From positions 24,327,386 through 24,391,385 of the forward strand of contig OX344752.2 of the NCBI GenBank assembly GCA_947034885.2: a stretch of 64,000 bases of DNA, read 5' to 3'. Under the pieces are notes generated by a model, which saw nothing but the letters and a program-made list of their open reading frames with translations, was not told the origin of the DNA and ran no database searches. The stretch comes from Thuidium tamariscinum. Taxonomy: Eukaryota > Streptophyta > Bryopsida > Hypnales > Thuidiaceae. Below, in pieces: positions 11,603 to 22,745 of the stretch; the stretch's first letter is position 1, and each line of letters starts with the position of its first letter. The position numbers were made by a program, and so were the translations under genes.

Positions 11603-13606
11603 TATACACAACTACGTTCTGCTGCTTTTGTTAACAAATCCAAATGGGTGTCTAACCTATGTGTAATCTACTTACACCTTCAAAGCAATGGATCTTGCTA
11701 ATTTTTCTACTCCTAATTGGTTCACTTTGCAATTGCTTATTCAAAATAACTACTTGCTAAGGTTTTGGCTGGTTTTGGCTATAATAGTCCAAACTAAAGT
11801 TTGCTAAAATGGCAATTGATCAAAAAACGAATTGGACTAAGTTGTAAAGGTTATTTTTCCCTACCTAAAATGATAAAGAAATCTAAGTTTGACCTAATTT
11901 CCTAGTGGATAATTACGGATGAAGTTTGATGACAAAACTAACTTCTAGAACTTCATCCGTTGATTGCAAATGTTCTGACTATTGGAATTGGCTGTTTGAT
12001 TATTGGTTATTTTTTATTTTCAAATCTCTATTGGAGTGTGAAGTTAACTTAATTTGGTCAATTCTAGTTGACTTTCATCTAATTGATCACTATTTTTGGC
12101 TAAAACTTCATCCTATTCTAACTCTTTGACGATTTGATCAATTTGGAAGAAAATTTGGGTTTTTTGGATTCCAAAATATTTTGTCCAAGATTGTATTCCT
12201 AACTTAGGTTTTGGTTTTATTTTTACCTAATTGGTGAATGGTTAACCAATTTTTACTATATTGGTGAAACTCCTAAAAGGTAAATTGATTTTTATCTTAG
12301 TCTAATTTTTCCTTTTCAAAAGTAGAAATCTTGAACTTTAATTTTTGGATAAATGTGACTTTTTATGGTAAATTTTGACTGTTAAAATTAGCTAATTATT
12401 TCTACCTCTAAATCATAAATTTCTACTAGTTATATACTTATATGTAATTGTTTTGTAATTGAATTTCAATGACTAATTGCTAATCCTACTTTAAATGGAA
12501 TCATGAAAAAAAAAATGAAAAGGGAAGGAAAATTTCATAAACTAACCTCTATCATGACTACTTTGAGATCTTTGTGTAATCCCAAAAGTTCTCTATGATG
12601 TGCCAACTCAACCTCCATCTCAATAATCTTGTATTTAAGTGTCACGTTTGGTATATTTATAGAACCTCTCAAATGATGTATTCTCCTTTAGTGCTCCATT
12701 CTTTCTTTTATCTTTCTTTTTGGATTTTTCTTTATCTTTTAGACTTTTTCTTTTCTTTTCAATAGGTTTCTAAAATCAAAACTTAAAATATTCTAAAATA
12801 TTCTAATTTCAAAATTAATTGCTAAATGGTTCTTAAAGTTAAATCCCACTACAACTAAGGTTTTCCAATTTTTTCCTGAACTAGAAAACTTCTTAAATTC
12901 TTCCAAAGTCAAACTATTCTTTTCTTTGTTTTTCCCACTTGTCTTCTACCAAATTAAAATGTGGTTATAAAAGTCAACGTGGCTCAAAAGGAGATTCTCC
13001 TTTCTCTCTACTACTTTCTAAACCAAAAATTGTCTCCTTCACTCTTCTAATCTTTGAGTTTAGTGTTTGGGAATTGGTTGTAAGTGAGTGCACCGATTGC
13101 ATATACATAGATGAAATTCTTGGTAGGGCGGAGCAAGGGAGCAAGTTGGAGGTCAGATAAATAAGAGTTGACTTCAATTGGTCCTGATTATCCTTTGGGT
13201 CGACTTGAATTTTGTATGTAATCAATTTCCTTATGTTGTTTGGTTCTAGGATATTAGCCTTTGGTCTGGCTTTCAAATTTGAATTTTAAGAGCCTCAAGC
13301 TCTGGACACTAGACCCTTAGCTTCCTTTTTAACAAATCTAGATGTTTGGAGAAAAACTTGTAACTTGAACTAGTAGTGGAAAACCTTGGTTGTTTTGTCT
13401 CTCTTTTGTAAACTCTCTATGTATTTTGAGAGTTGATTTTTAAAAAAATTAGCACTATGAGTTTTCTCTCCTACTCTACTTTAAGAGCGATATTCAACAT
13501 TTCAAAAAAAATACCAATTTGGGGCCATTAGGCATCCTCTTAATTTTGTTTTTTGTTTTATATGTATGATGTGGGAACTAACCGATCTAGATATCCACTG
13601 CCCTGT
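11603..13606. other. Remains of E4 interior
   Basis: The first 150 bp match the 3' end region of the giant LTR family in reverse (GGGTGTCTAA, CAAAGCAATGGATCTT). Further on there is AT-rich DNA with weak similarity to other copies and no recognisable gene. Around 13.27 kb it is rich in short CT-type phrases. No boundary is resolved. Confidence 0.35.
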
Positions 13607-15016
13607 TGTGAACCCCTGATTTGTTACTAGGGACTCATGGGTTCTTTTTGGATTCCTACATCATTCAAGGCACAAATAACTACAATAGATCCACAAAGGA
13701 GTGTAGAACCAGTATAAACATCCTATATGCCAATACGGTAACTGGTCAATAAAAGGGGTTTGTGATAGTTTGTCTTCGAATTGAGTCTTATTTTGGATAA
13801 ACTAATGATGATTTGAGTGAAATGTGAGGAAATAGGATAATGAGTCCACAAGGGCCAAGTTGGGTTAGAAAGTCCCAACTCCCGAGTAGGGGAATCTAGA
13901 GTGAGATTCCACCTCCCCATACCATCGAAAAAGATATGGGATAAAATACTAACCTTGAATTGAAGGTACCTAGAATTTTCTTATATTTTGAAATATGCAA
14001 TAGGGATGTGAGCTCACATCCATATGGAGGGATCCATAGGAGTTCCCTTTTAAAGTTTGGAAATTTTCCAATATTCATTGATCATTTTCCTAGGTGGTCA
14101 ATCGCAGCAGTATTTGGGTGGAAATTCGTAAGAATATCCCATAGTGCCGTAAAATCCCACTAAAAATTTGGCTAGGCAGTGTCACACCAACGGAGCACTC
14201 CTCCAAGTTTTGATGACATTTCAATAGGCAGAAGACCCCATACCGGCAAATTCCCCCGACAATTGTCGTACTAATGAATGGTATTGGAAGTCGACCGGCA
14301 TATTAGGAGCGTATGACATTGGATCATGACTTAGTTTAGGTCTATTCCTATTCCTTCTCTACCTACTTAAAAGCCTAGTGAAAGAAAGGGGTCCAAAAAA
14401 GTCAAACTCCAAAAGTTGGGATTTTATCCCAACTTAGGCCTTAAGCTACATTAGATTTTCGTTGAGATTTAGAGCATAGTTTAAGGATTAGGGGTTTCAT
14501 CAATATTAATTATGGCCTTCCGGACCCAATGGCGCAATCCGTTTACAATTTGGAGTCAAAATCCAAAAGTTAGAGTTTGGGGACAATTCACATTAGAAGA
14601 AATGGGGTTTAAGGCCTACTAAGGTGAAATTAGGGAATTTGGCCCCCAATGGCCGTGGAGAATGTATGGAGAACGTGTGGAAAACTTCGGGAGCAGATAG
14701 AAGTACATACACCTCCAAAAACAAAAAGGTGCAAGCCCAAGTGCTTGGATGTAAGTAAATTTGAATTTGAAGTAAAAAGTAAGTGGAAACACATGAAAAC
14801 AAGTCTCATGTGAGAACTTGTAGATTTTGGGAAGACAAAAGTAGATTGATTACAAGTTCTTTTAAAGGTTAGGTGAGATTTGAATTCTAAATTCAAATTA
14901 CATAGATCTTAAGTAGATAATTAGATTTGGAGAGAGGTCTCATGTACGGCCCATCTTAATTTTTCAATCTAGTTTTTTTTAGTAGATTAAGAGGGGGGTG
15001 AATGCTACCTTTTAAG

Positions 15017-15024
15017 TATAAAAA
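15017..15024 (+). promoter_or_regulatory. TATA box inside LTR-like copy E2
   Basis: TATAAAAA about 1.4 kb from the 5' end, followed after ~20 bp by CTCCCCTCATTCTCTCTCTTT, as in E3 and E10. Likely the element's own promoter. Confidence 0.5.
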
Positions 15025-15404
15025 AGGCAACCATTCTCCCCTCATTCTCTCTCTTTCTTATACCCCATATTTTAAAGGGAGTACTATTGGGCTTAGGTTA
15101 TGCCAGATTTTTTTTGGCTTCTTATGCCAAAGAAGCCTTTGATAGCTTTTTGGAGGTTTTTACACCCTTGGTACTTTTGTTTTGTACCTTGGGGAGTTGA
15201 GACCCCCCAAACTTATGTGGTACTTGATGCAATTGATATTGAAGAAACTTTATGTACTTGTGAACTATTAAGTGGTGTTGTAAGAGAGAATTGAGAGAAA
15301 TTGAAGGGCTACTAGGGAGGTGATTTATGAGAGTATGCAGTTTTTGTACAATCTCCTTTTCCCTCTCTTCCCTTGTTCACAGAGTTATAAGAGTCTTATA
15401 TGCG

Positions 15405-15490
15405 GCGGCGAAGCTTTGACTTTCCTAGGTCTTTAAGAAATCAAAAGTCTTGGTCAAGTGTCAAAATCACCGTTTTCGTGGCAAAGCTTT
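15405..15490 (+). repeat. Paired GGCRAAGCTTT motifs in E2
   Basis: GGCGGCGAAGCTTTGAC (15405-15420) and GTGGCAAAGCTTTAAAC (15478-15493) are spaced ~73 bp. The same motif recurs in E3 (three times) and E10 (twice) at the same place, just upstream of the GC-rich tract. Role unknown. Confidence 0.45.
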
Positions 15491-15689
15491 AAACCCCCAA
15501 GTCTTAACGGGGTGTCAAAAGCAATTTCCTTTGAGCTAGTCTCAACATATAGTTTCCAACACTTTTGGAAATTAATTCAACTTTAAGTCTTTAACACATT
15601 AGTATTAGTTAGTCCTTTGAAGTGGATGGATACTAGGACAAACATTTAGCTAGCATTGTGTGAATAATTAGGAATTTAGTCCAAACCAT

Positions 15690-15930
15690 AAGCTCCCCAG
15701 TTAGGTTGTGAGCACCCTAGTCTAGGCCGTGAGCACCCCAATCCAAGCCCTGAGTTCCCAACCAGACCAAGAGCCCCCAATCCGCCGGGCTGCCCAGCTG
15801 GTGTCGGGGCTTTCCAATCCAACCGGATATCGGGGCCTCCTACTCGGCCTAGCCAGGTATCGGGGCTTCCCAAATGTCCTAGTCGAGGTCGAAGCTTCTC
15901 TATCAGCTAGCGAGGTTAGGGCTTCCCAAT
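15690..15930. repeat. GC-rich imperfect tandem tract in E2
   Basis: First half: units around GTGAGCACCCYAGTCYAGGC. Second half: units around TATCGGGGCYTCCCAA. It occupies the position at which E1, E3 and E10 have different GC-rich repeats. Confidence 0.5.
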
Positions 15931-16289
15931 TGATTTAGGGGTCCAGAGGTTCAGAGGTTAGTGGGGAATTAGGAACTAAGGCAATCAATTTAGAAGGATA
16001 GTTAGGAATAGCTAGTGGGGAATTAAGAACCAAGACAATCAAATTAGAAGGATAGTTAGGAATAGTGGGGAATTAGGAACCATGTTAATCCAACAAAAAG
16101 GACCTATGGACATGGCGTGGGGCGAAACGGGATTGGAGGGCGCCACCACACACGTATTAAAGGCGGGTTTCCAACCCTAGCTTGTGTTTTTGATTTCAAT
16201 TAATTTTGCAATTAGGGAAGAATTAGGAACAAGGAACTAGCGATCTAATTGCAATTAGAGGCCGTCAATTAGCCAACAAAGATTAGAGT

Positions 16290-16650
16290 AAAGGAACAAA
16301 ATATAGAATAGAGTAGAAGGAATGAACATATATTAAAAGGGACAAAATACGTAAAATATAATGGAAGGACAAAATACATAAAATAGAATAGAAGGATAAA
16401 ATACGTAGAATAGAATAGAGTGATAAAATATGTAGAGTAGAGGGACAAAATATCCCAACGTAGAGTAGAAGGATAAAATATGTATAGTAGAGGGATAAAA
16501 TACATAGAATAGAGAGAGGGATAACATACATAGAGTAGAGGGACAAAATACATAGAATAGAGTAGAGTGGCAAAATACCTATTAGTAGAATAGAAATACA
16601 AAATATGCAAAGATGAAGTAGAGGAACAAACTACGTAGAAAGAGGGAGAC
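16290..16650. repeat. Minisatellite (GAATAGAG/GGACAAAATAC units) in E2
   Basis: About a dozen degenerate units of roughly 28-33 bp around GTAGAGGGACAAAATACRTA. The matching place in E3 (18655-18805) has the related reverse-strand unit CTACTCTACGTATTTGGATT. The tract therefore expanded separately in each copy. Open frames across it are low-complexity artefacts. Confidence 0.6.
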
Positions 16651-16890
16651 GGCATACACACATACCAAGTAGGAAGATAAATTTACAAGCTAGAATAGGA
16701 AAGGCAGTCAATCTAAAAGAAGTAAAAAAAATTAAGACATTAAGTAGCTAAAGGAAGAAGGCTGGAACCAAGCTGAATAACAAATTAAGTAGGTTAGTAA
16801 GAAGATCTATTGCTTGGAAGGTACAATGGATTGACGTTTAGACATCTATAGGACATAGGATTTAGTTAGAGCCCGGTTGTGTTCGCTTAA

Positions 16891-17832
16891 CCCCTAAAGC
16901 CTTGAACAACGTTTTTTGAGATTATAACTTTTTTGGGCAGCTCACTACGGATGGAGATTTTGTTTTTTTTCTTTGAAATTTTGATACAATGTGTGCCCAA
17001 GGAGTAGCTTTAAGGCCCAACAATTTTTATAACTTTTGACTTTACGATCACAAAAGTTATGGCAGAATATGTTGTTTTCTTTACTCGGCGGGTAGCCCGG
17101 GCAGCTGAAAAAACTTCAAAAAAACATTTTCTTAAAAAGTGAAATTTCAAATTGGTTCTTTAGATTTATATAAACATAGGAAGCTTTGAATCAATCCATT
17201 CCAATCAATGAGTCAAAAGTTATGAAGATTTTGAGTTTGGGGTAGTTTGCGGCCAATTACAGAATCTCTACAGTACAAAAAAAGTTTGAAATTCTTCATT
17301 TAATTCAATTTTTTATATTTTTGGAAATAAATAAAAACAGAATGTGTAGATTGTTTATTACAACATTTTAACCATTGGAATTGAAATTTTTCAATTCCAT
17401 AAATAAATGTTCACAATTTAGTATTTTGGCTCATTTTTAACTTCTTTCTACTTATTTATTTTTTTCTATATATTGTACAATTCTAAATGGTTTGAAATTT
17501 ATTGAGAATGTAGCCAACTTGCATTGAAGTTTGAATTCAAAGAGTAACTACCATTTTGAAATTTTTTTTCACACAAATGTGACCTTGTGAAGTGTAGCTG
17601 CCCAAATTTTCGCAGGGACAAAAAAACAATTTTTGTCAATTCAAATGCTTATATCTTGCAATCTACACGGTGGAAATTTTTGAAATTTTTTCCACATATT
17701 TACAAACCACCTTAATACAAGATCCTATGGTTAGATGAGTTAAAAATGTGTTTTAAAAAAAAAATAGCACTTGTATTAGAAATGGCAGTTTTGGAGCATT
17801 TTTAGTGAAAACATAGTCAAAACCTTTAGGGG
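16891..17832. mobile_element. TTAA-flanked non-autonomous DNA element
   Basis: 942 bp with inverted ends CCCCTAAAG...CTTTAGGGG (imperfect similarity extends to ~25 bp), flanked on both sides by TTAA (16887-16890, 17833-17836). Removing it rejoins the E2 3' end region as seen in E3 and E4. No coding was found. TTAA duplication with CCC-type ends is the piggyBac hallmark, but a PIF/Harbinger-type TAA/TTA duplication is an alternative. Confidence 0.6.
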
Positions 17833-18654
17833 TTAATTCCAAGGGTGGGAATTAAGTGCTCACACCTCGTTAGGAATATTTGTGAGAGTAAGGAATGTCT
17901 CTTCATTTGCTCCAATCGGACACTATTAACTCCTAGTATACCAGTCAATCCGCCACCAAATTGTAAATTCTCGTGAAATTTGATGTTGATCTTGGTTCTA
18001 GTAGTTGAGAATGTTGGAATGTCTTCAAACTTGACGAGGCATTTATTTAGCATACAAAAATCTAATCTAATTTTTAATGAAATTTTACTACAACATATGT
18101 AATTTCTAGGAATTTACGAATATGTTTGTCTATAGTTGACTTTCCATGGAGTCAATGTGGAATTTTGAAAAAATTCAAAATAAATTGGATAACATCTAGG
18201 ACACTTGTAGATTCTAAATGTAAGATACACATTCAATTGCACTTGTTTAATTTTAATAATTTGAAATTTCTTTGTCCAATTAAACAAATTTAATTCTTGA
18301 AATCCAAGAATCTTGAACAATTGGTGATTGTTTTTAGCGTCTGTGGGCGCTTTATTCCCACCCTAGGAATCAAGCGATCACAACCAGGCTCTGGTCCTAA
18401 TGATTCTACTACCTATGGGTGTCTAAGCGTCAATCCATTGTGCCTTCCAAGCAATGAATCTTCTTTACTAACCTACCTATCGTAATGTGTATTTTGTTTC
18501 TACTCAAGGCGTGGTTCCCTTCCTGCCCAAGTAATCTTGGTTGCCTTTCTACGTTATGCTTTCCTACTTCTACTTGCGGTATTTCCCTATACTACTTTAT
18601 GCATTATGGGTTTGATTTAATCTAACCTACGTTCTCTATGGGTCTAGTCTACTC

Positions 18655-18805
18655 TTCGTATTTGGATTAGATAATTCTACTCTACATATTTTGGATTGGA
18701 TAATTCTACTCTACGTATTTGGATTGGATAATTCTACTCTACGTATTTGGATTGGATAATTCTACTCTACATATTTGGATTGGATAATTCCACTCTACGT
18801 ATTGC
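18655..18805. repeat. 28-bp minisatellite in E3
   Basis: Five to six near-identical units of GGATAATTCTACTCTACGTA plus TTTGGATT. Much more uniform than the equivalent tract in E2, so recently expanded. Confidence 0.7.
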
Positions 18806-19339
18806 ACTTCCTTTCACTTGTCCCTTTTAACTCGTGATTGTTCCTTTGTTTCATTCCATACTTGCTAATCACGGGTTCCTAATCGTAATTGGTTTGTGGC
18901 CTTCAATTCTAACTGCTTGCTTGATCTAATTAATTGCACCAAAGAGAGGAAAATTTGAGTTAAGGTTTAGAAGCCCACCTCTAGCATGTACGTGGCGGCC
19001 TAATCTAGTTCCGCCGCACCCCACGCCATGTCCACCAGAGCCATCCTTCGGCTTTAATTGGACTCCGGTTCCGCTTCTTTTAATTATCCCCTTTCGGGTG
19101 GTTTTACAAATAGGCTTCTTTCCTAGACTATCTTATACTTCTACTATTTTCTAGACTACTTCCCCAAACTACCCTTTTGGTTGGGTTTTGCTTTCCTAGA
19201 CTATGCTATCTCCTAAATATATTCTCCTTCTAACTATACTATCCCCTAAGTGTTTTCTAACTCCAACTATACTATCTCCTAAGTGTTTTCTAGTTCCAAT
19301 TATACTATCCCCTAAGTGTTTCCTAACTCTAAACTAATT

Positions 19340-19520
19340 TTTAGGAGCCCAATGTCCCCGACCCCGACCCCAAGCCCCTAGATCCTAGTACCCGGCTGGA
19401 CCCGGTTGGTATCCGGCTGGTACCCAATAGGGGAGCCCTGATGGTGCTGCTGCGGCGTCCAACTGGGGGAGCCCGGCTGGGTGTTGGCTGAGCTCTGGTT
19501 GAGGCTGGATGAACTCTGGC
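19340..19520. repeat. GC-rich imperfect tandem tract in E3
   Basis: Units around CCCGGCTGGTACCC / GAGCCCGGCTGGGTG. Same location in the element as the tracts of E1, E2 and E10, with a different unit. Confidence 0.5.
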
Positions 19521-19786
19521 TGAGGCTAGCTGGTTTACTATTTCTACAAACTGGCTTAACAACTAGTCACATTTTTTAATGAACCAACTAATCAAATCCA
19601 AACTAAACTAAATAACCACACAAAGGCTCACCCGAAGAGGTAGTCCAATACATGCTTCCCTTAAGGAAATCACTATTTTATTGTTGAATGCTAAACGTTG
19701 CATGAGTGCCAAACATGTTGGACACTAAACGTTGAGACTAGCTCAAAGGTGGGTGCTTTTGACACCCTACTAAGACTTGAGGAGTT

Positions 19787-19970
19787 CAAAGCTTCGCCGT
19801 GAGGTGAGATTTTTGACACATGGTTAAGACTTTCAAGCTTCTAAAGACATTGGAGGGCCATAGCTTCGTTGTCCCTCATAGGGTTGATTTAATCCCGTAA
19901 ACAAGAGAAGAGGGAGGTGAGGATTGGTACATGACTATTTAAGACTAACAACCAAAGCTCCGCTGTCCCC
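19787..19970 (-). repeat. Three AAGCTTCGCC-type motifs in E3
   Basis: CAAAGCTTCGCCGT (19787), CATAGCTTCGTTGTCC (19859) and CAAAGCTCCGCTGTCC (19953) are spaced 72 and 94 bp. Reverse complements of the motif in E2 and E10. Confidence 0.45.
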
Positions 19971-22250
19971 TATGGGACTAGCTTAATCTTGTGCACAAGA
20001 AAAGAGGGAGAAGAAGGTGGGTACAAATTGCAACATACTTTTAAAGTCACCTCACAAGTCACCCCTCGGTTCCTCACAAGTCTCTCCCACAACAACCTTC
20101 ATTTGTTTCACAACACAAAAGGTGGCCCACCATTAATTAGTATAAGTTCCAACAAACTTGGGGGGGTCTCAAGTCCCTAAGTGTAAACCACAAGTATCAA
20201 GGGTGCAACAACCCCAAAAACTATCGAAGGCTCCTTTGGCATAACAAGCCAAAAGAAATTCGGCATAACCCGGGCCCAATAGTGCTCCTCCCTTAAATGA
20301 ATAGGAGTGAGAGAGAAAGAATGAGAGGAGAATGTCGCCCCTTTTACACTCAAAAGGGAGAAACCCCCCCTTAATCTACTAAAGAAATCTAGATGAGGGA
20401 ATTTAGGAGGTCTGTACATGTTTATTAATCCCAAATCTAACTATCCATTTAAGATTTACGTAATTTGAATTGAGTGATTCAAATCTTACCTAACCTTACA
20501 AGAACTTGCAAATCCACCTAATTTACCTTCCCCAAAATCTACAAGTTCCCACATGGAAGTGGTTCCCATGTGTTCCCACATACTTAATTTGAAATTACTT
20601 AAACCAAGCACTTGGAGCCACCTCCACTAACTTTTTGAGGTGGTACTTGCTTCCACATGTGCACAGAGTTTTCCACGCATTCCCTGCAGGTTCCTCACAG
20701 CCATTGGGGCCCGAACTCTCCAAATTGGCATTGGGAAGCCTTAAACCTTATTTTCTCCTCCATGTGCTGTCCCCAAAAGGCTAACTTTTGGAGTTTAGCT
20801 CCGAATGGCAAACGAATTGCGCCATTGGGTCCAGAAGGCCATAATTAGCCTACTTGAAATTCCTTACCTCTTACACTATGTCCCAAATCTTTAAGAATCT
20901 TAGAGTAAGCTGAGGTCAAAGTTGGGATAAATTCCCAACTTTTGAAATTTGACTTGTTTGGACCCCAAACCTTCACCAAGATCCTAAGTAGATAGAGGGG
21001 GGTAGGAATAGACCCAAAGTAGACCTCAAAACGATGTCGTATGCCCCCGGTACGCCGGTCAACTGCAACTTCCGTCGTTTAAATTGTCAATTGTGGAGGG
21101 ATGTCGCCGATTCGAGGTCTTCCACCTATTGATTTGTCTTGAAACTTAGGAAAGCGCTCTGTTGGTGTGAGACCGCCTCGCCGGATTTTTAGTGGGATTT
21201 TACCGCACTCTGGGATATTCTTTCGAATTTCCTGCCAAAGTCTGCCGCGGTTGACCGTTCGGGAAAATATCCAAACTATCTTGGAAAATTCCCAAACTTT
21301 GGAGGGGACCACCCATGGGATCCTTCCACATGGATGCAAACATGCATCCCCACTGCGTGCTCCTAGAATTAGGAAATCGCTCGGTACTTGCATTTCAAGG
21401 TTAGTATTCCGCCTGTATTCTCTTTGATGCTATGGGAAGTGGAGGATTCCTCCTAGATTTCCCCATGAGGACTTCCTAACCTAGCTAGGGCCTTTTTAGG
21501 TTTTTTACCCTAATCTTGCACATCACTATCAGTTTGACGTCTATTTAGCCAAGACAAGACCCGTTTTAGATGCAAACTATCCTAAACCCCATCTAATGAC
21601 CAAATGGCATATTGGTATGTGTAATGCCATCACCGGTTTAATACTCTTTCGTGGGTTTTACGGGCCTAATTATGCCTTAGATTGTGTAGGAATCTGAAAA
21701 AAAGAACCCGTGAGTCTTCGGTGACAAATCGAGGGCTCACAGCGTCTAGTATGATTCTATTTTAGAAACACCTCTCTATAGGTTCCAATTGTCAATTCCA
21801 CCATCTTTATTGTTCTGGTACTTCAACTCTTAAAGTTACCTGCACAATTTTTTACTTGTAAATTCGATTCTTATTGAAATTGGATTTAAACTCTTGTAGA
21901 CTCTTTAGACCTAAAATATACTCTTCTGGCTTAGCCACTATGTCATATACATCCTTAAAAGATTAATTTTGCACAAACAGACACTAAGATTGACTAACTC
22001 TCATATCCTCACACTTCTTGGAATTGCTAACTATTATCTCAAATTTATTTTTAAGACTTAAAATTGATGGAAATCACTAGATTTAGGAACTTTTCACTTT
22101 ATAAGACATTTCTTCACTATTTTGGTAGAGACTGCTATCAACACTCCAAACACTCTTTATATGTGTTTTTCTTCAATAATTCAACTAAAATTCGTAAAAT
22201 ATTCACAAAAAATAAATCCAGAGTTCTAAGTGCCAACTTGAGGGCTTACA

Positions 22251-22745
22251 ATTATTTGAATTATGAATAACAATGTTTTAGATAGCATATTTCATATAAA
22301 GGAAGCCAAATATTTGTAATTGATATACATTTCTATATGTGGCTTACTTTTTAAAGCATATACCAATGAGAATAAAAATGCAGTGATAATAGAGAATGTT
22401 GCAAGATCTTGCAATAATACAATTCATAAAGAATATTATATTGCATTAGAATTTAAATCATAAACAAAAGTATATTTCAACCAATAGCTTATAGAATTTA
22501 TCCATAGAATCTTCTAAGTATCCTACTATAAATTCTAGCACACAATCTTCACAAAGTATTTTCATCTAATAAATTGAATATTTTAGAAGAAACTTCTATT
22601 TAATCTTCCTAACCTTACAATAAACTTTCAAACTTCAATGAAGATGTATAAACAATTTCTTGAATTTCCCAAAACATAAATTTTCTTATAGAGATATTTT
22701 TCAAAGTCAAATAATTTGGCAAATATAAACACACAACTTTAAATT
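22251..22745. other. AT-rich DNA between E4 and the Ty3/gypsy fossil
   Basis: Nothing recognised; no coding, no clear repeat ends. Confidence 0.4.

Larger units (their letters stand above)
13607..17864 (+). mobile_element. Giant LTR-like copy E2
   Basis: It runs from TGTGAACCCCTGATTTG to GGGAATTAAGTGCTCACA. Length is 4258 bp, or about 3.3 kb without the nested TTAA-flanked element at 16891-17832. The flanking pentamers CCTGT / CCTCG are only partly alike. It carries, in order, the GTCGACCGGCATATTAGGAG block (about 14290), a TATA box (15017), a pyrimidine-rich leader, two GGCRAAGCTTT motifs, a GC-rich tract and a GAATAGAG minisatellite. It is inserted in E4 in the opposite orientation. A solo LTR fossil. 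Confidence 0.65.
18342..21741 (-). mobile_element. Giant LTR-like copy E3, cleanest solo LTR
   Basis: 3400 bp, on the - strand. Ends are TGTGGGCGC at 18342 and GAGGGCTCACA at 21741, with a perfect 5-bp duplication GCGTC at 18337-18341 and 21742-21746. It splits E4 cleanly. A TATA-like TGTAAAAG at about 20342-20349 (read on the - strand) is followed by a CT-rich leader. There is no internal coding and no partner LTR. A solo LTR fossil, younger than E4, whose coding potential was never present in this part. Confidence 0.75.
10837..22250 (-). mobile_element. Giant LTR-like copy E4, split by nested insertions
   Basis: The oldest layer of this region, on the - strand. Its 3' end type (TGTAGGCATTTTATTCCCACC) is at 10837, and its 5' end type (...CAACTTGAGGGCTTACA) is at 22250. 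Between them it is interrupted by M2 (10870-11597), E2 (13607-17864) and E3 (18342-21741). The parts 17865-18336 and 21747-22250 align in reverse to 350-1320 of E1. The stretch left of E2 is only partly recognisable, so some of the element seems lost or rearranged. Flanks (CAATC / ATTAT) do not show a duplication. An old, heavily broken fossil. Confidence 0.55.

Noticed and set aside
16269-16661. Open frames on the - strand rich in Tyr, Phe, Leu and Ser
   Set aside because: They are translations of the GAATAGAG/GGACAAAATAC minisatellite in three frames; low complexity, no gene.
16891-16897. CCCCTAAA resembling a plant telomere repeat
   Set aside because: Single occurrence at the end of an inverted-repeat element, mirrored by TTTAGGGG at its other end; not a telomeric array.
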